This document shows, piece after piece, positions 1 through 5,342 of a stretch of DNA of 5,342 nucleotides. The translations under genes and the position numbers were made by a program. Under the pieces are notes generated by a model. That model worked only from the letters and a program-made list of their open reading frames with translations, did no database searches and was not told the origin of the DNA. Source of the DNA: Saprospirales bacterium (GTDB taxonomy: Bacteria > Bacteroidota > Bacteroidia > Chitinophagales > Saprospiraceae). The first letter of the stretch is position 1; each line of letters begins with the position of its first letter. Location of the stretch: the NCBI GenBank assembly GCA_024642645.1, contig JAHEAS010000294.1, positions 1-5,342 of the forward strand, written 5' to 3'.

Positions 1-46
1 TCAGAGAAATACAATTCATGAAGAATGGAGAATTGTATTTCTCTGA
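1..46. repeat. Perfect 17-bp inverted repeat at the window edge (probable fold-back artefact)
   Basis: Bases 1-17 are the exact reverse complement of bases 30-46, separated by a 12-base loop (18-29). The right arm fits naturally in the TPR reading frame (residues ELYFSDG of a helix), while the left arm translates to REIQF, which does not continue the TPR pattern well. A perfect hairpin with one arm ending exactly at base 1 is typical of fold-back or chimeric read artefacts at contig ends. A true genomic palindrome is possible but less likely. The first 17 bases should not be trusted when extending the gene upstream. Confidence 0.75.
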
Positions 47-1166
47 TGGCATGTATGAAAAGGCAGAAATGAATTTTAGGCAGGTGGTCAAATTGGCACC
101 TGAGCACCCCAAAGTATATGAGCTTCTCAGCAAAACGCTGTTCCAATTGGGACGGTATGAAGAAGCAATTTTAAGCTATGAAAAGCTGGTAAAAATTCGG
201 CCAGATGAGCCAGAATTGCAGTTTTTACTGGCTGATGTTTACCAAAAACAAGGGCGGTGGCTGGAAGAGGAAGACATTTATAGGGGTTTGTACAAATTGG
301 CAAATGCCCCTTCAGAGGTTAGGAAGGAGGCTTATAAACGACTAATAAGTTTGGCTGAAAACCAGCAGCGCTATCTGGAGCAAGACCAGCTGATGGCAGA
401 ATATGAGGTGCTTTTTGGGGAAGATTGGGACGTCAACCGAAATGCTTTCTATTTCAACATGACAAAACGCTACCCCGACAACCTTGATTGGCTGAACCGG
501 CAAGCGAATTACCACCTTGAAAAGGGTGCCAACAACTGGGCCAGTGAAATTTATCAGAATATCCTTGAACGAGATTCGCTCAGGGATGGAGCAGGATTCA
601 TGCATGCAAAAATCGCCAAGACCGCCAGCGAGGACAAAGACGCCATCGCACATTATGAAGCCGCCATGCGTTTGATGCCCGGGCTTAGCTCTCCCAAATT
701 TGACCTGATTGACATCTACCACCGCCAGATGGAATTTGAGAAAGAGATTTCCGTGCTGGAAGACCTCCTCCACAACAACCAAATCAACCTGGAACTCCGC
801 CTGAAATTGGCAGATTTGTACATGCTATCCAGCCAGTACAACCAATCGGACACCCTGCTCAAAACTGCCTCAAGCATCAAATTGGAGGAGGTAAAAGGCC
901 TTGACGAACTGCGTGGAAAATTGGACTTATTTAGGGGAAAAAACCAATCGGCCATCAAGTTTTACGAAAAGGTGCTGGCTTCAAAACCAGCGAACGAGCA
1001 AACTGAAATTTACTACACCATCGCCCGACTCAATGCCAGGGCTGGCAACAAGGACCAAGCTTGGAAATTATTGCAAAAGGCTATTTCGATGGGATTCAAG
1101 TACAAATGGGTGATAAAGAACGACGATGCTTGGAAAGATTACCCACAACGCCTGAACATGGATTAG
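18..1166 (+). CDS. TPR-repeat protein, 5'-partial
   Basis: This is a 382-codon open frame built almost entirely of tetratricopeptide repeats, helix-turn-helix units that act as protein-binding scaffolds. Clear units are seen near residues 1-30 (GMYEKAEMNFRQVVKLAPEHP) and 32-63 (LGRYEEAILSYEKLVKIRP). More divergent ones lie at about 65-90, 156-185, 190-221, 225-255, 257-287, 293-323 and 327-358. No signal peptide, membrane segment or catalytic motif is visible in the part present. The C-terminal pattern of a last repeat, then MGFKYKWVIKNDDAW and a short tail, resembles the end of many Bacteroidetes TPR proteins. The frame has no stop between base 3 and the ATG at 18, that ATG lies in the loop of the fold-back repeat, and the first TPR seems to start mid-unit, so the gene almost certainly begins upstream. 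The missing N-terminus could carry a signal peptide or an enzymatic domain. The stop is TAG at 1164-1166, and no clear terminator follows. The specific role is unknown. Confidence 0.9.
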   Translation: MKNGELYFSDGMYEKAEMNFRQVVKLAPEHPKVYELLSKTLFQLGRYEEAILSYEKLVKIRPDEPELQFLLADVYQKQGRWLEEEDIYRGLYKLANAPSEVRKEAYKRLISLAENQQRYLEQDQLMAEYEVLFGEDWDVNRNAFYFNMTKRYPDNLDWLNRQANYHLEKGANNWASEIYQNILERDSLRDGAGFMHAKIAKTASEDKDAIAHYEAAMRLMPGLSSPKFDLIDIYHRQMEFEKEISVLEDLLHNNQINLELRLKLADLYMLSSQYNQSDTLLKTASSIKLEEVKGLDELRGKLDLFRGKNQSAIKFYEKVLASKPANEQTEIYYTIARLNARAGNKDQAWKLLQKAISMGFKYKWVIKNDDAWKDYPQRLNMD

Positions 1167-1182
1167 CCTTACAGCAGCGAAA

Positions 1183-1190
1183 TATTTTTG
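1183..1190 (+). promoter_or_regulatory. Candidate Bacteroidetes -7 element (TATTTTTG)
   Basis: The octamer matches the Bacteroidetes -7 consensus TAnnTTTG at all fixed positions and lies 95 bases before the secreted-protein start. No TTG element is visible at the usual distance upstream, and the surroundings are AT-rich, so a chance match is quite possible. An alternative is TAAATTTA at 1256-1263 with TTG at 1237-1239. It would give a short leader but lacks the final G and has a short 16-base spacer. Confidence 0.3.
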
Positions 1191-1285
1191 TCCAAAAAAA
1201 TTTGTTCCACCTGATAACCAATCAAGATACCCGGTATTGATGGTCATAAAACGATTAAATTTTATCACTCTTCAATCTCGGTATC

Positions 1286-1723
1286 ATGAAAACGAATCAA
1301 TTTTTCTTCGCTGCTTTTTGTATGTTCTTGTTGGGAAGTTTCACCCAAGTAAAAGCTCAAAAAATGAATTTCTGGAAGGGCGGAGCGCCTGGCCAAGAAT
1401 CCAACTGGAACTGCCCTAAAAACTGGAGCGCATACCAAGTGCCAGATGCATTTCAAAATGTAATTGTTCCCAATGTATCAAGTGGGTCGGGTGTTTACCC
1501 TACCATCGACATTGACGGAATGGAAGTGAATGCGCTGGTTTTGGAGTCAGGTGCCACATTAACCATCACCAAAAAAGGAGCACTGGAAGTAATCACAACA
1601 TTTGACGAATTCGGTTCTTCTGAAAAGGATGTAAACGGGACACTCTACGTGCCTTCGATGCTTTACTCTGGTGATTTGAAAATGCAGGGATATGCAGACA
1701 TTACTGCTTTGTGCTCAAAATAA
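1286..1723 (+). CDS. Small secreted beta-rich protein with W/NW motif, function unknown
   Basis: This 145-residue protein begins with a clear Sec signal peptide: MKTN, a hydrophobic core at residues 6-18, and a likely cleavage after A24 (VKA|QK). The mature part starts with a pattern common in secreted Bacteroidetes proteins: a tryptophan (FWKGG, W30), a SNW/KNW pair (W41, W47), then VPDAFQNVIVPN, a YPTI segment and ALVLESGATLTITKKGALEV (residues 84-102). In larger relatives such a pattern opens a beta-helix or beta-sandwich surface module. Here the protein stops about 40 residues later, and I see no T9SS-type C-terminal domain, lipobox or catalytic motif. The start is supported by an in-frame TAA at 1256-1258 and by the signal peptide placement; there is no Shine-Dalgarno sequence. 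It is flanked by 119 bases upstream and by a terminator 100 bases downstream, so it is likely monocistronic. It could be a complete small exported protein or a shortened remnant of a larger surface protein. Confidence 0.85.
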   Translation: MKTNQFFFAAFCMFLLGSFTQVKAQKMNFWKGGAPGQESNWNCPKNWSAYQVPDAFQNVIVPNVSSGSGVYPTIDIDGMEVNALVLESGATLTITKKGALEVITTFDEFGSSEKDVNGTLYVPSMLYSGDLKMQGYADITALCSK

Positions 1724-1821
1724 ATGTCAAAATATCAGGTGTTTCATAGTTTTTTGATTGGATTTTTTTGAATAAGCTGATTTTTCCGAGTTTTTCTTTG
1801 CATAACTAATCATAAGAGAGT

Positions 1822-1851
1822 CCCCGGCAGAAAAGTTAGCCGGGGCTTTTT
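1822..1851 (+). terminator. Rho-independent terminator
   Basis: A perfect 7-bp GC-rich stem (CCCCGGC 1822-1828 with GCCGGGG 1839-1845) and a 10-base loop are followed after one C by five T residues (1847-1851). It lies about 100 bases after the stop of the secreted-protein gene. That gap is T-rich and shows no other gene. The last T of the tract is also the first base of the promoter element for the sigma-factor gene. Confidence 0.85.
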
Positions 1852-1858
1852 AACTTTG
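1851..1858 (+). promoter_or_regulatory. Bacteroidetes -7 promoter element (TAACTTTG) for the sigma-factor unit
   Basis: TAACTTTG matches TAnnTTTG at every fixed position. Transcription would start near 1864 and give a leader of roughly 20-25 bases before the ATG at 1888, a usual spacing in this phylum. No TTG -33 element is visible in the expected place, which is occupied by the terminator hairpin. The promoter may therefore be weak or need an activator or an alternative sigma factor. Confidence 0.6.
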
Positions 1859-1887
1859 AGCGATGCTAAAACACCTAACAAAGTAGT

Positions 1888-2463
1888 ATGCAAGAAATTA
1901 CAGTTGATAGTGCCTACCTGGCCGAGCTTCGAAAAGGCTCACCAAAGGCTTTCGAAGAGCTGTACAACCGTTACTTCCGCATGGTGGAAGACATGGTTTT
2001 CAAATTCAACGGAAGCACTGAAGATGCCAGGGACGTTTTTCAGGAGGCGCTATTTGTCTTTGTCAAAAAACTGCGTGATCCGGATTTTGTGCTAACCAGC
2101 AAAGCCAGTACCTTCATTTATGCCATCGCCCGTAATCTTTATCTGAAGAAAGCAGGCAAGGCCACTGTCGAAATCAGTATGGACCAGCAGCAGTTCAGCT
2201 TTTTTGCTGAGGCTGACCCAGTCCAAGAAGGTCTTTCTCCCACCGAAAAGGACTCCATGCTGAACCTTATGGCCGACAAACTAGGGCAGTTGGAGGAAGA
2301 TTGCCGCGCTGTTATCACTTACTCGTTTTACCAAAGTCTTTCTCATGCGCAAATCGCAGAATTGACCGGGTACACCGAGGCTTTTGTCAAAGTCAAAAAA
2401 TTCCGTTGCCTGGAATACCTGCGCAAGCTGGTGAAGGCCTCGGAGATTTTCAAAAACCTGTAA
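1888..2463 (+). CDS. RNA polymerase sigma factor, sigma-70 family, ECF-like
   Basis: This 191-residue protein has the two-domain ECF layout and is of normal family length. Region 2 spans about residues 18-88, with the conserved helix EDARDVFQEALFVFVKKL (45-62), which normally contacts core polymerase, and the -10-binding part TSKASTFIYAIARNLYLKK (70-88). A linker runs from about 90 to 120. Region 4 spans about 122-182, with the helix-turn-helix SHAQIAELTGYTEAFVKVKK and the ending FRCLEYLRKLV. The KVKKFRC ending in place of the more usual VKSRLHRAR is one I associate with a Bacteroidetes subgroup often found upstream of TPR genes; this is recollection, not a search. The start is set by an in-frame TAA at 1876-1878, just after a TAnnTTTG promoter. 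The membrane TPR gene follows after 13 bases, so the two are very likely cotranscribed. By family knowledge the protein directs polymerase to a small regulon; its targets cannot be read from the window. Confidence 0.93.
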   Translation: MQEITVDSAYLAELRKGSPKAFEELYNRYFRMVEDMVFKFNGSTEDARDVFQEALFVFVKKLRDPDFVLTSKASTFIYAIARNLYLKKAGKATVEISMDQQQFSFFAEADPVQEGLSPTEKDSMLNLMADKLGQLEEDCRAVITYSFYQSLSHAQIAELTGYTEAFVKVKKFRCLEYLRKLVKASEIFKNL

Positions 2464-2476
2464 CGAATAGCACCGT

Positions 2477-3289
2477 ATGGAAAATAACGCATACATAGAC
2501 CGTATCCACCAATACCTTTCCGGTAAAATGGGTCAAGCTGAAAAGTCCGACTTTGAAAACGAAATGATTGCCAATGACCAGTTGGCTCATGATACAAAAA
2601 TTGAAGAAAAACTATTGCTAGGCATCTCATTAGTTGGTGACGATGACCTGAAAAGGAGCATTGCTGGCGCCGACCAGCACATGTCAGCAAAACATTTTTT
2701 TGAAACCGGGAAAGTCGTTTCCCTTCAACCAAATAAATTCATTATGAAAAAATTGATTTCAATCGCCGCTTCAGTTGTCATCCTAATTGGACTTGTTTGG
2801 TGGGGCTTCTTCCGCCAAACCGCACCATCCACTGACCAGCTTTTTGCCGACAATTTCAAGCCAGAAGCTACTAAGTCTGTAGCCATCGCCAGTGCCCTGA
2901 CAAACAGCGGCTTGGTCGATTCAATGACCACTGAGGACAGTCTCCTGGTCGCATTGAAACTCTACAACGATGGCAAATACAATGAGGCCATGGTCGCACT
3001 CGACACCTTTTTGGTTTACCACCCAGCCAATGACACCGCACAATTCTACTTGGCCATGACGCACCTCAACGAGGCCCGCTATGCCCGTGCTGTGGAATTG
3101 TTGACACCTATTACCTCCTCTGAAGCCTCCAATTTTAAACTGGACGCCATGTGGTATCTCGGCCTGTGCTATTTCAAAGTGGATGGAGGATTCAGCAAAG
3201 CCGAAGAGATTTTTACGCAACTTGCCAGCACCCCAGAAAGCAAAGACCAACAAGCTGCTAAGGGTATCCTTCGTTTGATTGGACATTGA
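2477..3289 (+). CDS. Single-pass membrane TPR protein, probable anti-sigma partner
   Basis: This is a 270-residue protein in three parts. Residues 1-50 (IDRIHQYLSGKMGQAEKSDFENEM, then NDQLAHDTKIEEKLLLGI) match the pattern at the N-terminus of many Bacteroidetes anti-sigma factors: a short 'YL.G.M...E...FE' helix followed by an acidic helix. A transmembrane helix covers about residues 92-112 (ISIAASVVILIGLVWWGFF), preceded by KK. Residues 150-255 hold three TPR-like units: 153-183 (LYNDGKYNEAMVALDTFLVYHP), 185-215 and 220-255. By the positive-inside rule the N-terminus is cytoplasmic and the TPRs periplasmic. The start is set by an in-frame TAG at 2468-2470 and lies 13 bases after the sigma-factor stop, which indicates an operon. 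The probable role is to bind the sigma factor and respond to a periplasmic protein or cell-envelope state. I see no zinc-binding ZAS motif and no FecR domain, so anti-sigma activity is inferred from context and the N-terminal pattern. M90 could be an internal start that leaves out the N-terminal part. Confidence 0.85.
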   Translation: MENNAYIDRIHQYLSGKMGQAEKSDFENEMIANDQLAHDTKIEEKLLLGISLVGDDDLKRSIAGADQHMSAKHFFETGKVVSLQPNKFIMKKLISIAASVVILIGLVWWGFFRQTAPSTDQLFADNFKPEATKSVAIASALTNSGLVDSMTTEDSLLVALKLYNDGKYNEAMVALDTFLVYHPANDTAQFYLAMTHLNEARYARAVELLTPITSSEASNFKLDAMWYLGLCYFKVDGGFSKAEEIFTQLASTPESKDQQAAKGILRLIGH

Positions 3290-3381
3290 AAATTGGGAAA
3301 TTGGGAATTAGGTATTGGTAATTTTCAGGGATTCAATACCCAAATTCTAATTCCCAATTTCCATTCTCCATTCTCCGCCCC
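3290..3381. repeat. Degenerate heptad/octad repeat forming a long interrupted hairpin
   Basis: Directly after the stop codon the + strand shows imperfect tandem units of 7-9 bases (AAATTGGG, AAATTGGG, AATTAGG, TATTGG). The right part holds the complementary style (CAATACCC, AAATTCT, AATTCCC, then CCATTCT twice). The two sides pair: 3296-3311 with 3347-3362 over 16 perfect base pairs and 3312-3317 with 3334-3339 over 6, leaving a 7-base bulge (3340-3346) and a 16-base loop (3318-3333). No T tract follows the stem, so a classical terminator is unlikely. It may act as an mRNA-stabilising or attenuating structure between the membrane TPR gene and the protease gene, or be a dispersed intergenic repeat. 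TAATTTTC at 3319-3326 in the loop is a 7-of-8 match to a -7 element and could serve the protease gene. Confidence 0.7.
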
Positions 3382-3413
3382 AGCAAATTTTCACAACCAA
3401 CTAAATTACCGTT

Positions 3414-4982
3414 ATGTTCAAAGTAAAAAACATCCTTGTCGGGGCGTTGGTTTTTGTATGCATAATTACTAGCCATGCCGACACCGCAGCAAAATTGACT
3501 GTTGCACAAACAATACTGGACAAACTTTACCTTGCCGCTGGACAATTCCAAATTGAAAAACCACGCTTGGAAATGTCAACCACCAACGCAAAAGGAGCCG
3601 CTTACTACTATGCTAAAAATTTGATAGTGCTGGACGAAAAGACCTATGAAATTTGCCGTTCAATGGGTAGTGACTCCAGCAAAGCATTGGCTTTTATTCT
3701 GGGACATGAGCTTTCTCATGCCTTTCAAAAAGCGGCAAAGAAAGGTAGGACGACCAACTTTCTGTCCTACGACCAAGATTTTGAGGCCGATACCCGGGAT
3801 GAGAAAACAGCCGACATCAATGGGGTTTTCACTGCATATTTAGCGGGATACCGACTATCGCCAGTGGTGCCTAAGCTGCTACCCTTACTTTACGATACTT
3901 ACGGCCTCACAGGCCGGACGCTCAAAGGTTATCCAAGCCTTGATGAGCGCCGCCGCTCGGTAAAGGAAGTATTGGAAATCACGAATGAGTTGATTGACCT
4001 GTACGAAACGAGTAGCTACCTGCTCGCTGCTGGTTACTACGACTTGGCCGCCACCAATTATGAGTACATCTTGCAATACTACCAAGGACGGGAAGTGTTC
4101 AACAACCTTGGCGTACTGTACCTGTACCAGGCAATGGAATATTACCTTCCACAAACTGACCGCTATGTTTATCCAATAGAAATTGACGCAGCCACTCAGC
4201 TGAAAAAAATCGAAAAAGCGAGAGGGCCGCAAGCACTATCTTTTCAGGATAAGTTGATGCGGATGCAGTTGTTGAACAAAGCCACCAACTATTTCATGCA
4301 GGCAATAGCCTTGGACAGGAATTTTTCAACGGCCAAATTAAACTACATCTGTGCCCTTGCTTTGACGCAAAAACCAAAGGACGCACTGGCCTATTTTGAA
4401 AAAAAGAAATTGCGAAACGCTGCTGCAAAAGACGCAGCCATTAGTGACAAATACTTGCTGGTAGAAGGAATTCTTAGCGCCCAAATGAACGACAACAAAG
4501 CCGCTGAGAAAAGCTTTCGGAATGCCATCAAGTCCAGAAGCCAAGCAGTGGCAACAGCAGCACGGTACAACCTAGATGTGTTACTGAATAAGATAACCAC
4601 CGTGGCACCGGAGAATGAGTTTCAGTTTCCTGAACAATTCAAAATGATGGTGAAGGCTATCAAGATGCCAAAAATCAGCCAGGCCCGACCACTGTCACTG
4701 AATGAAGAAGGAGACGTCGTTCGGCACATTGCCGAAGGCAATACGGAAACTTTTTCCTTCGGAAACAAGCAACGCAACGTGTTGAGTATCATTCGATTCC
4801 CAGCTAGTCTTGCTCCGAACTTCGACATACTCAACTTGGCTGAGCCAATAAATCGTTCGTTCTTTTACAACCTTGTCACCACCAACACCGGCTATTTTTT
4901 GATGTCGGAAAAGGATGGCATTGTGATTAAGGTGAGCGATACTGGAAAAGTAGAAGAGATGGCAAGGTTAATAATACACTGA
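3414..4982 (+). CDS. Exported M48-like zinc metallopeptidase with TPR repeats
   Basis: This 522-residue protein starts with a Sec signal peptide (hydrophobic residues 7-19, likely cleavage after A22, SHA|DT). The catalytic motif is HELSH at residues 98-102 within AFILGHELSH: H98 and H102 should bind zinc and E99 should be the general base. The third ligand is probably E130 in EKTADING (the ExxAD pattern, E130-D134), followed by the conserved-looking AYLAGY (141-146). TPR-like repeats follow at about 202-235 (YDLAATNYEYILQYYQ), 285-318 and 345-378 (NDNKAAEKSFRNAIKS). The last 120 residues (about 400-522) form a domain I do not recognise. The peptidase-plus-TPR order recalls BepA/YfgC-type periplasmic proteases involved in outer-membrane quality control, but the spacing between the zinc motifs is much shorter, so orthology is not claimed. 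The start is fixed by an in-frame TAA at 3402-3404. It lies 124 bases after the membrane TPR gene and ends before a strong terminator, so it may be the last gene of that unit or separately transcribed. Confidence 0.88.
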   Translation: MFKVKNILVGALVFVCIITSHADTAAKLTVAQTILDKLYLAAGQFQIEKPRLEMSTTNAKGAAYYYAKNLIVLDEKTYEICRSMGSDSSKALAFILGHELSHAFQKAAKKGRTTNFLSYDQDFEADTRDEKTADINGVFTAYLAGYRLSPVVPKLLPLLYDTYGLTGRTLKGYPSLDERRRSVKEVLEITNELIDLYETSSYLLAAGYYDLAATNYEYILQYYQGREVFNNLGVLYLYQAMEYYLPQTDRYVYPIEIDAATQLKKIEKARGPQALSFQDKLMRMQLLNKATNYFMQAIALDRNFSTAKLNYICALALTQKPKDALAYFEKKKLRNAAAKDAAISDKYLLVEGILSAQMNDNKAAEKSFRNAIKSRSQAVATAARYNLDVLLNKITTVAPENEFQFPEQFKMMVKAIKMPKISQARPLSLNEEGDVVRHIAEGNTETFSFGNKQRNVLSIIRFPASLAPNFDILNLAEPINRSFFYNLVTTNTGYFLMSEKDGIVIKVSDTGKVEEMARLIIH

Positions 4983-5009
4983 GCATCGTTCACCTACGAA
5001 ATCAAGATT

Positions 5010-5055
5010 ATAGAAAATGCCCTTTGCAATTGAATTGCAGAGGGCATTTTCTATT
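5010..5055. terminator. Strong symmetrical (bidirectional) intrinsic terminator
   Basis: Bases 5010-5031 pair with 5033-5054 over 22 positions with one T-G wobble (5024/5040). In practice a 3-5 base loop would form at the centre. The stem core is GCCCTTTGC with its complement. AAAA (5014-5017) on one side and TTTT (5047-5050) on the other make it usable from either strand. It sits 27 bases after the protease stop codon and should close that transcript. Confidence 0.88.
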
Positions 5056-5130
5056 GGAGCATCTTTAAATCAGGACTTGGCCGACAACACCTAGCGGAAA
5101 AGGGCAAGCAACCAGTTTTCAATAAAAACT

Positions 5131-5138
5131 TATCTTCG
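5131..5138 (+). promoter_or_regulatory. Candidate -7 promoter element (TATCTTCG)
   Basis: TATCTTCG differs from TAnnTTTG only at position 7 (C for T), a variant often seen in this phylum. It lies 138 bases before the ATG at 5276, so the transcript would begin near 5144 and include the whole possible structured leader. No TTG -33 element is evident. The stretch 5056-5130 between the terminator and this element shows no gene. Confidence 0.45.
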
Positions 5139-5169
5139 CCGACTGTGTTTTACCCAGCATCCAGACTGC

Positions 5170-5258
5170 ATGAAAAGATTAGGTTCCCTTCGGGAATGAC
5201 CAAGCAGGTTTGAAGGATTGAATGCCTTCGCAACCCAGCCTTCGTAGCATCTTTTCAT
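5170..5258 (+). ncRNA. Possible structured 5' leader RNA (three-way-junction-like)
   Basis: Three nested pairings are visible. A perfect 10-bp closing stem joins ATGAAAAGAT (5170-5179) to ATCTTTTCAT (5249-5258). Inside it, hairpin 1 is TTCCC (5184-5188) with GGGAA (5192-5196); an alternative register adds GGT/ACC (5182-5184 with 5199-5201). Hairpin 2 is GGTT (5207-5210) with AACC (5232-5235), continued by GAAGG (5212-5216) with CCTTC (5225-5229) around an 8-base loop. The hexamer CCTTCG occurs three times (5187, 5225, 5239), so alternative pairings are possible. The element lies between a promoter-like octamer and the next start codon, where cis-regulatory leaders sit. It matches no riboswitch class I can recall. 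A dispersed palindromic intergenic repeat is an alternative explanation. Confidence 0.4.
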
Positions 5259-5275
5259 TATTCAAACAACGTAAA

Positions 5276-5342
5276 ATGTCCAACACCACCGACGCACCAA
5301 CTCCGTTCACCGTCCTCATTCCACCGTCAACCGTTAGAAACA
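5276..5342 (+). CDS. N-terminus of an unrecognised gene, cut by the window end
   Basis: An ATG at 5276 opens a frame that stays open for 22 codons to the window edge (MSNTTDAPTPFTVLIPPSTV, then RN). It is preceded by a promoter-like octamer and a possible structured leader, and it lies after a terminator, as expected for the first gene of a new unit. The Thr/Pro-rich start has no signal peptide, so the product is probably cytoplasmic or begins with a flexible tail. Too little is present to name a family, and a chance open frame of this length cannot be excluded. Confidence 0.5.
   Translation, partial: MSNTTDAPTPFTVLIPPSTVRN

Noticed and set aside
342..782. 146-codon open frame on the minus strand inside the TPR gene
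   Set aside because: It lies entirely within a clear TPR coding frame on the other strand, has no family-like sequence and no promoter of its own. It is a shadow frame.
1724..1771. 15-codon frame starting with ATG right after the stop of the secreted-protein gene
   Set aside because: It is very short, low in complexity and has no sign of conservation. The region is better read as a T-rich 3' untranslated stretch.
1768..1800. TTG (1768-1770) and TTTCTTTG (1793-1800) as a second promoter reading through the hairpin at 1822, which would make it an attenuator
   Set aside because: The -7 candidate lacks the A of TAnnTTTG and the spacing is long. The perfect TAACTTTG at 1851 is the simpler explanation.
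2343..2732. 129-codon minus-strand frame across the sigma / membrane-TPR junction
   Set aside because: It overlaps two well-supported genes on the + strand, and its translation shows no recognisable domain.
2921..3286. 121-codon minus-strand frame opposite the periplasmic TPR region
   Set aside because: It mirrors the TPR coding frame of the + strand and has no supporting motif.
3290..3381. CRISPR-like or phage attachment repeat
   Set aside because: The units are only 7-9 bases, degenerate and without spacers, and no cas, integrase or tRNA gene is nearby.
3885..4232. 115-codon minus-strand frame inside the protease gene
   Set aside because: It is fully covered by the signal-peptide/HELSH/TPR reading frame on the + strand.
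1..5342. Transposase, toxin-antitoxin pair, tRNA or rRNA gene
   Set aside because: No DDE or relaxase motifs, no small paired toxin-like genes and no tRNA/rRNA sequence could be recognised on either strand.

Overview
The window reads as chromosomal DNA from a member of the Bacteroidetes, most probably the Saprospiria/Chitinophagia side. Four things suggest this: start codons without Shine-Dalgarno sequences, promoter -7 elements of the TAnnTTTG type, an ECF-type sigma factor with the KVKKFRC region-4 ending common in that phylum, and a high density of TPR and secreted proteins. All recognisable genes are on the + strand. The assignment rests on style of sequence, not on a database match.

Layout. 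(i) 18-1166: the 3' part of a TPR protein whose true start lies off the left edge. Bases 1-17 are an exact reverse complement of 30-46, which looks like a fold-back at a contig end. (ii) 1286-1723: a small secreted protein with a W/NW motif and a beta-strand-rich body. (iii) 1822-1858: an intrinsic terminator whose T tract runs directly into a TAnnTTTG promoter element for the next gene. (iv) 1888-3289: a tight two-gene unit of an ECF-like sigma factor and a one-pass membrane protein, with an anti-sigma-like N-terminal segment and three TPR-like repeats on the far side of the membrane. (v) 3290-3381: a degenerate heptad/octad repeat folding into a long interrupted hairpin. (vi) 3414-4982: a signal-peptide-bearing M48-like zinc metallopeptidase with TPRs. 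(vii) 5010-5055: a strong symmetrical terminator. (viii) 5131-5342: a promoter-like element, a possible structured leader RNA, and the first 22 codons of an unrecognised gene cut by the window end.

How the genes may work together. The sigma factor and the membrane TPR protein are probably one regulatory pair: the membrane protein could hold the sigma factor at the membrane and sense something in the periplasm through its TPRs. The M48-like protease downstream is predicted to act in the same compartment and could be a target or a part of the signalling route. That link is inference, because a 124-base gap with a hairpin separates it from the pair. The most unusual items are the sigma / membrane-TPR / M48-TPR arrangement, the possible structured leader at 5170-5258, the heptad hairpin at 3290-3381 and the likely assembly artefact at the left edge.
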